The notes beneath the pieces are model-generated. The model searched no databases. It was not told the origin of the DNA and saw nothing but the letters and a program-made list of their open reading frames with translations. From Marthasterias glacialis (taxonomy: Eukaryota; Echinodermata; Asteroidea; Forcipulatida; Asteriidae), in contig OU452236.1 in assembly GCA_911728455.2 (NCBI GenBank), positions 8,612,171 through 8,676,170 on the forward strand: a DNA stretch of 64,000 nucleotides, read 5' to 3'. Below are positions 37,101 to 48,200 of this stretch, piece by piece; position 1 is the first letter of the stretch; every line of letters begins with the position of its first letter. A program made the translations under genes and the position numbers.

Positions 37101-37276
37101 TGGAAATTGGTCTTTACCCTGTAGTAGATTTCATCGACAACCTCATGGTATGTCTTGAGCTTGAAGAGTTCATTCTTGAAGTACGGCGAGGACTGTATGT
37201 TGGTTAAGATCAGCGGGTTGAGGTTCATGGAGGCCTCGTTGCCCCACGTGGGCAGGGTGTTACTCTTCTGGGGCAT
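27679..37276 (-). CDS. PRPF38B: PRPF38B pre-mRNA-splicing factor, whole gene (7 coding exons)
   Basis: Joining 37276-37118, 35504-35436, 34101-33950, 33186-33126, 30139-30017, 28717-28599 and 28123-27679 gives one frame of 375 residues plus TGA. Every join is GT-AG and phase-consistent. Residues about 10-188 follow the PRP38 domain of human PRPF38B closely: WGNEASMNLNPLILTNI, KTYHEVVDEIYYRVSHLEPW, GVGAGGIVSSAYCLLYKLYT, SHSDSPYIRGLGFMY, SQPPADLWEWMEPYLEDEEE and MTIGEMARSFLTKLEWFSTL. Residues 189-226 are an acidic/basic linker; about 227-375 are an RS domain. The PRP38 family acts in the spliceosome before catalytic activation, with the RS tail mediating contacts in the nucleus; PRPF38B itself is less studied than PRPF38A. 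The protein is shorter than the human one (about 546 residues), mainly in the RS tail and at the N-terminus. Introns are 0.5-3.0 kb and hold repeats. No AATAAA-type signal was found close downstream of the stop. Confidence 0.95.
28261..28459. mobile_element. PRPF38B: MITE-like element, TTTCATAAAGCTGCTTAAGC family, in PRPF38B intron 6
   Basis: One of the best-preserved members: CAAATTTCATAGAGCTGCTT at the left and GCAGCTCTATGAAATTTGGC at the right, about 199 bp. It fills nearly half of the 475-bp intron 6. Confidence 0.85.
28599..28717 (-). CDS. PRPF38B: PRPF38B exon 6 (residues 189-228, charged linker)
   Basis: A 119-nt exon between a TAG acceptor and a GCAG|GTGAGT donor. It encodes DLELKLSEWKEGFLERQREK, then an acidic patch (GVDEEEAEEP) and HKS, with the final arginine codon split across the junction (AG|G). 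The linker is less conserved than the domain, so the assignment rests on phase, splice sites and position between the two flanking exons. Confidence 0.85.
28745..29435 (+). repeat. PRPF38B: 113-117 bp satellite array in PRPF38B intron 5
   Basis: Six tandem units; successive GTGGATGATATTGAATGGTC starts are 113-117 bp apart (28761, 28877, about 28990). Each contains GATGCATTCACCACA and GCAGGCTGGCATAGTTTATC variants. A solo fragment follows at about 29938-29987. Confidence 0.88.
29803..29934. repeat. PRPF38B: Fold-back hairpin in PRPF38B intron 5
   Basis: Arms GGGAATAAAGGTGTGCTGAA and TTCATCACACCTTTATTCCC, continuing into GTTTTTAATTATTGTTTA and its counterpart. The loop, near CGGCTCGGGCAACTATCGGC, is G+C-rich. 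Confidence 0.85.
30017..30139 (-). CDS. PRPF38B: PRPF38B exon 5 (residues 148-188)
   Basis: A 123-nt exon of 41 codons: EIDCKAGSGCTMTIGEMARS followed by FLTKLEWFSTLFPRIPVPIM and K. It is bounded by a CTACAG acceptor and an AAG|GTAAGT donor. It is nearly identical to the human segment and ends the PRP38 domain. Phase 0 at both ends. Confidence 0.96.
30140..33125 (-). other. PRPF38B: PRPF38B intron 4
   Basis: The largest PRPF38B intron. It starts with a purine-rich stretch (30160-30690, AGACAGACAGAAA-like), whose minus strand gives cysteine/phenylalanine-rich open frames with no protein character. From 30700 to 32400 it is AT-rich without recognised features, then carries the triplicated SINE at 32590-32950. 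Confidence 0.7.
32590..32950 (-). mobile_element. PRPF38B: tRNA-derived SINE with triplicated B-box segment, in PRPF38B intron 4
   Basis: Read on the minus strand it starts TCCGAGCGGTCTAGCGCACC and runs through AGTCATCACAATGTGGGTTT to the body. An internal segment of about 85 bp holding the B-box and the ACTTGTGTCCTTGAGCAAGA block occurs three times in a row (junctions at about 32736, 32821 and 32906). The third carries a small insertion. The tail is CATTTATGTCCCGACTTCAC. Confidence 0.85.
33126..33186 (-). CDS. PRPF38B: PRPF38B exon 4 (residues 127-147)
   Basis: A 61-nt exon encoding YSQPPADLWEWMEPYLEDEE after completing the split arginine codon. The acceptor is TCTTCCAG and the donor GTAGGT. 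It corresponds to YTQPPTDLWDWFESFLDDEE in the human protein. Confidence 0.94.
33518..33641. mobile_element. PRPF38B: Short inverted-repeat element, GGGAGACTTTGGA family, copy 2 (in PRPF38B intron 3)
   Basis: It shares GGCGGCAGACTGTCCAGGTA, GTGCCTGCTCAGAACTG and the right end GTTGCCACCTAGCAGTCCGA with the other two copies. The left end is degraded. It lies within intron 3 of PRPF38B. Confidence 0.65.
33950..34101 (-). CDS. PRPF38B: PRPF38B exon 3 (residues 77-127)
   Basis: A 152-nt exon, from VRGVGAGGIVSSAYC through LTRKQLNGLLSHSDSPYIRG to GLGFMYVR. The acceptor is CTGACAG and the donor is CAG|GTAGGT; two GTAGGT copies are adjacent, and only the first keeps the frame into exon 4. The residues align with the conserved core of the PRP38 domain. 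The exon ends in phase 2. Confidence 0.95.
34165..34470 (-). repeat. PRPF38B: Dispersed repeat with CCTTATCTCTTCCCAACAGT, copy 2, in PRPF38B intron 2
   Basis: The complement of the copy at 16965-17245, about 60 bp upstream (on the gene strand) of the exon 3 acceptor. It also carries ATGGGTCACTGCACCAC, matching the region before copy 1. Confidence 0.78.
34913..35047. repeat. PRPF38B: Inverted repeat in PRPF38B intron 2
   Basis: CACCACAGCTATGGCTGCCA at the left and CGGCCATAGCTGCGGTGTGG at the right are complementary with few mismatches. CGCACGCGCC and TGCGTCAGCAGG-type CpG blocks lie between. About 135 bp. Confidence 0.65.
35436..35504 (-). CDS. PRPF38B: PRPF38B exon 2 (residues 54-76)
   Basis: A 69-nt exon, 23 codons reading VSHLEPWERGSRQTSGQIGM then CGG, between an ATACAG acceptor and a GTAAGT donor. 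It matches the human stretch VTHVEPWEKGSRKTAGQTGM. It is in phase 0 at both ends and too short to be found by open-frame length alone. Confidence 0.94.
35505..37117 (-). other. PRPF38B: PRPF38B intron 1
   Basis: It contains the dispersed repeat at 35691-36020, a G+C-rich segment at 36155-36345 that I cannot assign, flanked by A-rich tracts (36127-36145 and 36390-36410), and otherwise plain sequence up to the donor of exon 1. No exon is visible. Confidence 0.7.
35691..36020. repeat. PRPF38B: Dispersed repeat (CACGTGACC family), copy 1, in PRPF38B intron 1
   Basis: About 330 bp containing TTTACATGTCATCACGTGAC, GGCTTTTGGTAATAATAACA, TAAAGTTGTATGTTGTGACA and TGTAGCCACCCGCCTGTTAT. The same blocks recur in the same order and orientation at 46709-47010. 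No inverted ends are obvious. Confidence 0.8.
37118..37276 (-). CDS. PRPF38B: PRPF38B exon 1 (residues 1-53)
   Basis: Fifty-three codons from ATG to an AGG|GTAAAG donor. It contains WGNEASMNLNPLILTNI and KTYHEVVDEIYYR, the most recognisable opening of the PRP38 domain. The start is supported by an in-frame TGA at 37295-37297 and an A at -3 of the ATG. Human PRPF38B has a longer low-complexity N-terminus that is absent here. The exon ends in phase 0. Confidence 0.95.
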
Positions 37277-37385
37277 GGTCCGCTGTGGGGACTCTCAACT
37301 TGGTACTGGGGGTGGTGCGACCGCAGAGGTACAACACCAAGCAGGCTGAATAAGGTCAGATGGATGAAGCAGTTTCGTCTGTGAC
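37277..37385 (-). promoter_or_regulatory. PRPF38B: PRPF38B 5' UTR with candidate upstream intron acceptor
   Basis: Upstream of the ATG, the minus strand shows a long T-rich tract ending in CTTAAACAG at 37386, a strong 3' splice site with no coding role. A 5' UTR exon joined to exon 1 is therefore likely. The best-looking donor upstream is GCG|GTGAGA with the exon end at 38652. Both sites are inferred by eye. Confidence 0.45.
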
Positions 37386-37555
37386 CTGTTTAAGAAACAA
37401 ACAAAACAAAACAGAGGGTCTATTTAAGTTTGTGTTATAACAGTTACATCATATTTCATATCGGCCCGGAAATTCACAATGGCATGAACATGATGAATAG
37501 GCATGGCAATTTTGACTTTGCATACTTAACTTTTATTGGAAAATTGGTCTTCTTT

Positions 37556-37665
37556 TTAAATCCCCAGCTCAACATTGGTAAACTGACTGTAAATGCTTCC
37601 ATTCTTTACACAAATCAAGATATTTGTAATAAACCCAACCTGTGAAAATGTCAGCTCATTTCCTT
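37556..37665 (-). mobile_element. MITE-like element fragment, CAGCTCAACATTGGTAA family
   Basis: About 110 bp matching the right end of the copy at 48262-48630 in reverse orientation (CAACATTGGTAAACTGACTG, AAATCAAGATATTTGTAATA, TGTGAAAATGTCAGCTCATT). It sits upstream of PRPF38B exon 1, within the inferred 5' UTR intron. Confidence 0.75.
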
Positions 37666-38651
37666 TACGCGCAATCAGTCAGCACATTCAAGAACGTTTA
37701 CCGCTGCGCGACACCTTGACGTCACCACTATCAGGTAAATGTCGCAAGATGACTGCTGGAATAAAGACTAGTGCAGAAATACGACCCGCGCTGAACAGCA
37801 ACCATCATGGCTCCTCCGCCGTCGTTGACATGGGCTTATATCACCGAGATTTGACATAAAATTCCAGCAAAAGCCTAGGATTTATGTCACAGGGGATCGT
37901 GCGGAAATCTTCTCCAGACTCTGCCTGTGAGTCTGACATGTCTGACAGCAACGACCGACCGATCATTGAGGGATAAATTTGCCAAAAAAAGTAAGTCTCG
38001 ATTCGAAAGTTGATGTCTGGTTTTAAAGGACAGGGTTCGTTAAGCCAAGAAGCGGAGGGAGTCCAGCGTATTGGCACAATGTATGGGGCTACTGAGGCCC
38101 TAACTTTCATATTGTTTTCCGCGCAGTCAACGCAGGATACCAGGCTGTGTAGTGCCAATGTTTGCTGATGCTCTGACATGCATATTGATTTGCGCAGTCA
38201 ACGCAGGATACCAAGTTACACGTATCGGTCTAACACATGGCTCTGAGAGACCATCTCAAAATTTAAGTACCTCATCATGAAGTTCTTTTCCAAAATTAAA
38301 TTTAAGTCTTCTTAAGTTATGATGATCAAGGCCAAGGAAGAGTATGTCGGAAATACACGGACTTTACATTGAAAGACACTTTTCTAGCAGGTCAATTTGG
38401 TCGATTCCTTTGCTTTGAATTGTTAATATTTGTCTATAAAAGGTACACTAATTATTTTATTAACTTTATAAATTATTAAATACGTACCTTGAAAATGATT
38501 CCCATAGAATGATAAAAACAACTTTCAGTATCAAATTGATTTAAAAGCACGAAACGAATGATGTTTCGGCTTTCGGAGCATCGAACATGTTCACAGTGAC
38601 GACACGGACGATGGAAAAACGTTAACCATTCTGCACTTTAAAAGTCTCACC

Positions 38652-39015
38652 GCTCGCGGCGCTATTCCCTCTTGAGCGACGTGAGATCGATGCAAAAAAG
38701 TACCCCTGGGGACGAGGTTACAAAACAAGAAAGAAAAAAACTATTAGTCTGGTTCTCTTTTCTTTCTTTTTGATAGCATCAACAATTATCTCACAAGGAT
38801 TAGGATTCTATACTGGCAAAAGGGAAAAACAATGAAAACATAGAAAATACACACAAAATACGGAAACGATCACCGCGATCGGAAACCTTACCCGCGAAGA
38901 CATCGCTTGAAAAGTACAGTAATCCGAACTGAACTGAAGTACCCTAAAAGAGATTATTAAGTGGATCACCTTCACGTTGGAAGTAAAGAAAGTGTGACAA
39001 ACAAAATCCAGTACC
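38652..39015. promoter_or_regulatory. Candidate shared (bidirectional) promoter of PRPF38B and the FAM124-like gene
   Basis: This interval lies between a possible PRPF38B 5' UTR donor (minus, exon end 38652) and the start codon of the plus-strand FAM124-like gene at 39016. It contains CpG-bearing stretches (near 38652-38690 and 38868-38905). No TATA box is evident for either direction. Divergent housekeeping genes often share such regions. The exact transcription starts are unknown. Confidence 0.4.
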
Positions 39016-39237
39016 ATGGCGCAGTCTCACCCGGACGAAAGCGACGGGATTTTCCTGGAAGATGGGGTGTCACCGGCGGGTAAGGACGAAGTGGACTACT
39101 CACTGTCCGTTGTGAATCTGACGCGGTCTTCGGACATTCCACTCCGGTATTTTCTGCCCAAGATCTTCTCGCCGATGGAGGCGAGCATGACCCGGAGCTG
39201 TCAGCGAATATCGGAGAAGTCTCCAAAGTACAGATTG
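39016..39237 (+). CDS. FAM124-like exon 1 (residues 1-74)
   Basis: Seventy-four codons from ATG (context GTACCATGG, a strong initiation context) to a TTG|GTAAGA donor. An in-frame TGA at 38995-38997 fixes the start. It begins MAQSHPDESDGIFLEDGVSP and ends SEKSPKYRL. The first 28 residues are acidic and look disordered. I recognise no domain. The exon is CpG-rich, as expected for a promoter-proximal exon. Confidence 0.82.
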
Positions 39238-42200
39238 GTAAGAACATTATTGATTTTTTGACTATTCGATCATTAAATTAATGGTTGGATCGATTTTGTT
39301 TTTGTTTTATCAATTATTGCAAAAAACTAAAAAAGACAAAGTACACTCGTCACCATTATTGGTAACTTTATAATTATCATGGAACAATTTTGATTGGTTA
39401 GTTTCAATCTGACACTGGTGAAAATGGGAGATTTTGTAGCAGGCAATGTACACTAGTGTAGTACTACTACTAAATAGTACTATTACTAAGTACTGGGGTG
39501 CTGAACTCCTTTTTGAGATTTTGACATTATCAAAATAAATTCCAGCAGTAAGGTCATCTGCAAGTACAGTAGCATTCAATTGGTAAGTTTTATGATCAGG
39601 AATGTTGCAGGTCAAAAACTAATATAGTACTGTCTTTCTGAGTACTGGCACTGGTTATTGTTGTATGAACTTGGTAATCGATCATGTCAGTGAACTTTCA
39701 GATTGAAAGCAGCTAATTACCAGCCCTAATGAGTATAGGCTAGTTTGTCTTTTTTTTCTTCAATATTTAAGCGAAATACTGTCAAGACAAAAATAAATCA
39801 CCATACTATTAATAAATACCTATTTTGATTGCCACAAATTAAATAAAATTTGTAGTATATTAAAAGAAATTATAAGTTATGAATGTTCATATTTCAGTGT
39901 TATGTCACAACGCAAATAATTGGTTATGTACAAAATTAAATTATAAAAAACTCTGAATATTTGAGCTCTTTTAATTTTATCATTTTGTTTACAGATCGCT
40001 GTACTCAGTTAACAATTAATATCTTTAACTTTGAAACCTTCAAAATCAAATGGCTAGATATAAACTCAAATCATAAAAATGTGCATTTTTTAACAACTTT
40101 TGTCTTCTACATGTAGTTACTCTAGTGTAGTAGTACACACACAAAAGTATATTAACACTTTTAAATAAGCTTTCAAATTGGGAAAGTTTACTGTTAATTG
40201 TCACACACATAAAAATAGTGTAAAGCCAAGATTATGCGTGTCTGAAAACATTAAATACACACAGAAAACGTTGCTGAATCCGGCAGCCACTTTTTCACTC
40301 ATGACCAAATAATCACAGGCCTCGATCTCAAGAAAAACAGGGGCAGGCCTTGCCTGGCCAAATCAGAGAAATTGTACGAGGGCATTGCTGGCCAAGTTGG
40401 TAGTGACAGTGCAATTTTTCTGAAGCGCATGCTGGCCAACTTGACAGGGTATGAGGCCAGTGGCCTCGGTTGAGATCAAGGCCTGTAATCATATATAAAG
40501 GTAAACAAGACTTTTGATCATAATGAATGATCTGGTCCATATTTCATACTAAATAGGGATGTGTTTTAACACTGAAGTAGCCAGCTGGACCACTTGTAGG
40601 AGAGAATTTTCACTGGTCCTCAGGTGTTTTAACTAGCATTTGGCCAGCGGACCACTGTTAAGGGAGAATGCTGCCTTTTGCAAAATGGAAATGACCTTGG
40701 CTTCTCTCAGAGATGAACTCTCAGGCCTGATATAAATACATGAAGCTTGAAGTTTTGTCCATTCCAATGTGACATTTGTTTCTTTTCTTAAACCCAATTG
40801 GTACTTATGGGCCATCCAAAGTTTTTGAAATGTTCACATTGACACAAAGAGAATTACTTGGGGCTGTGTACATCTTGAAAAGGTGTTTTTACAGTGACGA
40901 GAAATTTCATACTTTTTTTCAGAATTCTGAAATATCTGGAAATTGTTACATGTATTTCACTATACCTCGTCTATATTGCACTCTGCCTACAATGTATTTT
41001 GAGTATCATGCTCCATATACGGACAGTGCAAAATGACGCCCTAAAATGTGCACATTTTGTTCTTCGTCAACTAATGCTCAAAGTTGTGTTATCTTCCAGT
41101 TGACTGGAGGATAAATTTGTTATCACCTTCGGCCTCATGGGATATGGGATGCAGAAGTGCAAAATTTTCCCTCGCGCGAGTGTGACAGCTTACATGTATA
41201 TTGTGTAGTGAGAAAAACAATGAAAAAACAATACACAGACACATATATACATGTTCAAAAAATTATTTGAAAGAAAGTACACTGTCATCATATATTAAAA
41301 CAAAATGACTTTACATCCCTGTACATGTTTACATGATACACTGTACATGTATATGTGTACATTGTACTACACTGTAGACGTACTATGTATGTTTGTAGCA
41401 TGTAGATCTATCACAACACACACATTTTACACTGCACAAATATGTGCCTCTATACATTTACCATATGCCCAAGCAATACACATTTCATTGACTTTCAGCG
41501 AACAGCTGTTTTTGATATAAAATTTAACCATGCTCTGTTGATGCACTTAAATTTCATTTCCTTCCCGTTCATTTGATTTTTTTTTTTTTTTTTTTTTTGC
41601 AAGATGAAAATGTTAAGAATCCAAATGCGTTCTATATTTATAAGCTAATATTAAAGTAATATGTTTTTTTATTTGAAAAAGAAAGAAATGAAGTCTTAGT
41701 GAGTGACAACAAAATTGTATTCAAATAATTGTTTATGTGCTTATTGTAGGAAGGAGGAGGGGGTGGGGGCTGGTATCAGGGATGTTCATTTGTAATTGTT
41801 TTGATTGCATTGTTATTTGAGCAATCTGGTTTTCATCTATTGTTATCATGTTTCATAAAGAGTTAGTCTTTTTGTCTGCTGTTTTTTTTCTTCATTTCCA
41901 TAGTTCTGAACACAGATTTTATTTACTTTTACAGTAATTTGAGAGTGTACATACAAAAACACATGTGACAGTGGTAATAATAATAATGATAATAAAAAAC
42001 AGCATTTATATAGCGCAGGATGAATAAAAAAATTCCTCAAAGTGCTTAACAATAGAACGAAAAAGCAATAAAAAATATATTAAAAAAACAAGTACAATCC
42101 CAATGAAAACCCAACAAGAATAAAATAAAGGCCAAACCAGCTGTCATTTCAATTGGAAAACATGAACATATTGTAAACTGCGGGAAAAAAACTACTGACA

Positions 42201-45200
42201 AAAATACATGTACTTGGTATTATTTTGCTATCATAAAACTGTTATTTTTCAAACAAATTGTGATTATGTGCCAACAGCACCTTGTAAAGTGTGTGATTAT
42301 ACAGGTCATAAGTGAAGAGTTTCGTGATAAGCAGAGTCATGAGATTCGGCCTTGAACTTGTTCGGTCGTGGAGCAGCTGGCCCAATGTTTAAATCACTGT
42401 ACTCCAGCCAGTGGTCCAGTCATGCCATTGGTTATTTTGAGCAAATAAATGTTGTACATTTAAATGATTGGTTATCAACCCTGGACAAAACTAATTTTAA
42501 AGATCAAGTAATAAACCACAAGGGAAACTGACTGGGTAAATTTAATTCAAATTTTGGGTGAACAAAGAAAAATTGACTAGAATGGGATTTGTCGCGTCCC
42601 AGGTTGTATCGAAGAGTTGGGTGTGATCCCCGGTTATATGGCAGTTTCAGGTTGTATGGCTTCTGACTGGCACCCCCGAACAAACATATTGACAAAATAG
42701 GGAGACCAGCAGAGGTCGAGCACCAGCATGTTAATCAGGAGGTCGCAGGTTCAAATCCTGTTCTAGTCAATTTTTCTTTGCTCACTCAAAATTTAAAATT
42801 AATTCTAAAAACTTGACTTCAGTAGTCCAGTACATGCACCAATATGGGCGATTAACAAAACGGTGCACCGTCTACATCTTACCACAGAGAAGCCATTTTC
42901 CCCAAAAGGGTAGACTAAAACAAATCACACTCGCAACTCCACAGCGCAGGGGCAGTTTGGGACCTTTTAATGGCTTACATGAACGTGAAACGCATTCACC
43001 AACCTCACACAAAAAGTGTTATCTTAATGCCGTAAATACAGAAACATTGTAAGTATGACATTGCCACTTTGTAAACCACAAATGAAATTCAACATTCGGG
43101 GTCATACAGGGGTCATAGCTTAAGGACCAAAACTTATCGACCTGTTCCACCGCAAAAATGGCCTTCCCGTTAAACTTTAATGGGCGAACTATAGTGCAAA
43201 TCGCCTGTGTTATCATGAGAATTGGTTTTATCGGAAATATATACTGCCTGGCTTGAGAAAATTGTCTTCAAATACTCAAATTCTTATTTTGATATACCAA
43301 AAATATAAATTTAACCTTTTTTAGCTTTTAAGAAAGACTCTGCTAGGGTCGAAATGTGAGGCCATTAACAATTGTTTGCATATATTTATACAACAGGTCC
43401 TTTTAGTTGGTAAGCAGTTTGCAACAGCTAAAAAAAAATTGTATTTTTTTTTCAAAAATAAAAATAAGAACAATTCTTGACAAAGCACTTAACACTTGCT
43501 ATTCAGTGATTTCTCAGGCCTGTTGCTTCGTTCTTGAAAAGGCAAGGGCACCAAGGCATTTTCTTCTTGAGAAAGGGCACCTCTATGAGGAAATTGCACA
43601 TTTCTATTGGAATATTTCAAGGGCACCAAGGCAATGACCAGGGGCAATGGAGGCAATTGCCTCCATTGCCTCCATTGCCTCTGTGAAGTATCAGGCCTTG
43701 TTTTTTGGAAATTGCAATAGTTTGATTGAAAATGTTCACATGCTGATTGTGTGGTAGGCCCTTACACATGTACATATTTTATTGATAACCAGCAAATTCA
43801 GTCAATGAAGGAAAATTAGAAGTCTGCAGTGTTGTGCGAACGGCCTTGAACATTTTTCATTAATTTGATATTATGTGAAGTAAAAGTGGGCACATGTGTC
43901 TCACTTCTCGCAGCTGTTAAATTTTCGTCAGCACTCAACATTATAGGAAAACTTACAGTACAAATCTGTGATTTCCATCATTTGCCTGCCAATGCATGCC
44001 GTGGGCCCAATTCCATAAAGCTATTTGATGGAATTACTGATCTTTCACTGTCAAATAAACAGTGCTGTGTTTTTTCAAGTTTCTATCTGGGGTTACGAGT
44101 CCTTTTTTATTTTAATCTTTTATGCGGAACAAAACAATAGTTATCATGAAATCATAATTGATTGTATCAAATTATTCTTCATACTTTTAGCAATTAATAA
44201 CTTATTAACTTTGCAAGTTAATACCAGATTAACTTTCTCACTTACGTCATACTATCGCTTACTTAAATTTGGTTCAATTGATTTTCAAACTGTCAAACAT
44301 CTTCTAAAAGACAACTTAGAGGTTTACAAATACTTTTGACTAATTTCTTTCATCCTACATATTTAACTTTTAAACCGAAGATATTAATTCCCTTAAACTG
44401 AATAAACAAATAAACTGGTTTTTGAGCAGTTGACTGGCGTTATACCAACATGTTGTAATTTCTATTTTTATTCAATTACATTATATATATAAGTTATCAC
44501 ACAAGCACAGAATAGAAGCACGGAGTGGAATACTGAAAATATAGCGCTTCTCTGCTTCCCATACATCCCACTCGACGCAGACGCACTATATTTTACCGTA
44601 TTTCACGAGTGTGCGTGTGAAAAGAATTTATCTTCCAGTCAACTGGAAGATAATACAACTTTGAGCGTTATTTGATGAAGAGCAAAACGTGCAACTAGAA
44701 TGTCATTTTGCACTGTACATATACGGAGCGTGACGCATGATACAATTATATTTTACCGTATTTCACGAGTGTGGTGTGAAAAGAATTTATCTTCCAGTCA
44801 ACTGGAAGATAATACAACTTTGAGCGTTATTTGATGAAGAGCAAAACGTGCAACGCGCAAAGTTTAGAATGTCAAATTTGCACTGTCCATATACGGAGCG
44901 TGACGCATAATACAATTACGCAGAGTGCAATATAGACTACTGGGAGTATGATATGGTTTATTATAACACCTCTTCCTTTGATTCTATCTGTTGATTGGCC
45001 GAACGTGCGTCACGTGGTGTTGTGTATTTTTACTATCACACTGCACACCGACCAAAAGAACTATTAAATGGTACTATCCAACGACAACCTCGAACCCGGT
45101 GAAACGATAAAATAATAAGTGCATTCGAAATACGATATGAGAACGAAGGCAGTGTGGTACCCCCTCTTTCTTTTTGTCAAGTTTTCCTGTCAGATTTTAC

Positions 45201-48200
45201 ACAGTTGTTTGAAGACTGGTATACGCACAGTTGTTTAACGAATATTACAACAAATTGGATGAAATTGAGGTGTTATAAAACAAATATTGACTGCTTTATC
45301 TCGTGGCGTAGTAAAACTAGTCACTCTCGGTGATCCCCGGAGCCGCCTATCTTCCCTCGGCTCCGCCTCGGGAAGATAGGCTGCTCCGGGGATCACCTCG
45401 AGTGACTAGTTTTACTACGCCACTCGAAGCAGTCAATATTTGTATACTATCACACTCCCGTTGAGCAATCTGATTGGAGGATTAGCGCATACTGGAATAT
45501 AATTATAGTTATTACTAGTATTAGTATTTTTGTTTTTATTTCATTTATATTTTTTTATGTAATGTTTTTTAAAAATATGTCTATGGCAGAATGGAGGGAA
45601 TGGAGTGGTGGATAAAATTGTTGAAAACTGGCTCTGATTTAAGATTACTGAGTGCAGTCCAGATTAAGAAAGCAAATGTGTTTTTTCGTTCTGCCTATAG
45701 CCTTTTTAATCCATTGCCCATTGTATACCTTTTGTAAAGCTATTACGCAACCTGCTCCAAGGAAACAATAGCTTTTAACTTGCACCTTTTTCGTATGCAC
45801 GGTGAACACCATCCCTTCCTGCGTGCCTGTGTTACATAATGGTAGCAACAATCACCAAGATCAGCCGACCATAAAAACAATTACGCATGGCTTAATTTAT
45901 TTTTACAAGTAAGCATATTGTTGTGCTCATTATCCTGTTGGTAAGTGATGACGTCTTGGAGCCGAAAGTGCAGTGTAAACGAATGGTATACTATTCGTTA
46001 TCACACAAGCGCGAGTGGAATACGGAAAAATATAGCGCTTCTGCGTCCCATATCAAACGAGGCCGAATGCCGAGTTTGATATGGGACGCAGACGCCCTAT
46101 TTTTTTTTCCGTATTCCACGAGCGAGTGTGATAACGAATTTTATCTTCCAGCTGACTAAAGTGTGATCATCACATGATCAAACAAAGCTGTTTGTGGCGT
46201 GATGTTCACAAAACTAAAGATACGCAAAGATTTTGCATCTTGCGCGTATGTGGGCTCGAATAGTAATTACACACCATTGGATATAAAATTGCAGCCCTTG
46301 TTTATGGCTCTATAGGCCTACACCACGGCTGTCGAACAATCTGATTGGATGATAAGCGCGTGCTGGAAGATATACATGTACATGGACATCATGAATATTC
46401 ATTACACTGTACTTCCGGCTCCAAAACGTCATCACTTACCTACAGGATAACAGAAAAACATGCAAAAGCAAAAGTGTATTTCATACATGATTGAGAAGAT
46501 ATGACAGCGCATGGCTTTGCATTGTGGCGTCACCCATCTGCTTTCAGACACCACGTGCAAGTTAGCGTGCCTTTTGCTTTGCTACGGTTGGCAATGTTTA
46601 TGATTTCGAAATTCTGGTAATGGCTGATCCATAAGCAGAAAACGTCTGCTTACAGGATTTATGAAACTGGGCCCTGGTGTGTGTATACACAGGGCTGCTA
46701 GAGAACGATTGCGCGACCATTGTTTATATGTCATCACGTGACCTGTAGTGGGTACTGCGTCATCTCAGCTGATGGCAAACTACGTGCAAATACATGTACT
46801 TGCCCTGACCAACATAATCACACCAACAGTCGGCTTTTGGTAATAATAACACAGTTACTAAGCCCTTTTATTAAAGTTGTATGTTGTGACATTGATTTTA
46901 ATCACATTACTGTTTCATAAAGTACCAGTACTCTACTTTGAGTTATGCACTACTTACGTCGGATGACGATGTAGCCACCCGCCTGTTATTTTCTTTGTAA
47001 TGTAAATCACAGTTTAAAAAAGTAAAGAACACTGGAAAAGTGGGCATTTTGCGGAATTTCAAACAGACAAAAAAATCACACAGTTTTGGAGAGCCTTTTC
47101 TTTGGATGGTTTCAGCTTCAAAATTGTGAAATTCTTGTGTTGAAAAGTGTGTGATTGGAGTCGTCTGGTCCAAACATTCTGTCATGCAACTAGTACTACC
47201 ACATCGCAAGCGTAACGTTCCTTGTAGAAGTTCCAAGACTTGCTGGAACTGGCTTTATTCAGCCATTCGCAGGTCTCTGGTTCACACTCTGGAATAATTT
47301 TCACAGATTTCAAGAAAGAAAAGCCTTGATCAAACAAACAAATGCAACAATCATCATGTACCAAACTTTCCTATGAAGGACGCTGTGTTTGTTCACGTTT
47401 AATATCCACTACAGGTCATGTGACTTGGTTTATTGTTATAAACTTTGAAGACGTGGCCCTTTTTCGAAACCACAGCTTCATCTTTGCCTCTGGCTTAGGC
47501 TCTGCCAATTATTTTGACGTGTATTTGAACTGTTTCTGCTAACATTGGCATGATGTACACACACACGTACATGTACATACACATGTAGAAATCTGGGCCC
47601 AATCTCATAAAGCCTGTAAGCACAGAAACTAAGCACAGACAAATCTTGCTTAGCAGAAACAGGTTACCAGCCAACATTCCGTTATGTTTACACTGTTGCG
47701 ACTGGTGCCCCACTATTTTTTTGCTTAGCAGAGAAATTTGCTAAGAAGTGTTTTCTGCTAAACAGCTTTATGAAATTGGCCCCTGGTTGGCATTTTGTTT
47801 TTTAAATGGCAGTGCGACATTTAATGCTAATTTTGGACTAGATTACTGACATGATGTCTGCTAAGTACATTGTATGTCCAATTATAATTGAAATGGCTTT
47901 GTTCACTGAAGCGTGACGCATCAATAATCAGTTTGGTTGGTTGGTAACTGGGTAATTCTTATTGCTAATGGGAACAACACAGAGCATACTGTAACAATGC
48001 AGTGCGTGCACTCTGCAAGTTGTAAAAAAAATTAGGTATTGTTCTTCCATATTTGAACTGCTCAATGGTATTTTTATGTTGTAGATTAAATCTGTTTTTA
48101 TTAGGGGTATTTTTAGTATAAATATAAAGCTAATAAGGTATTTTTAAAACTGTACTCAACACTAAAGCGTATGGACAACATTGGTTATTGTCAAAGACCA

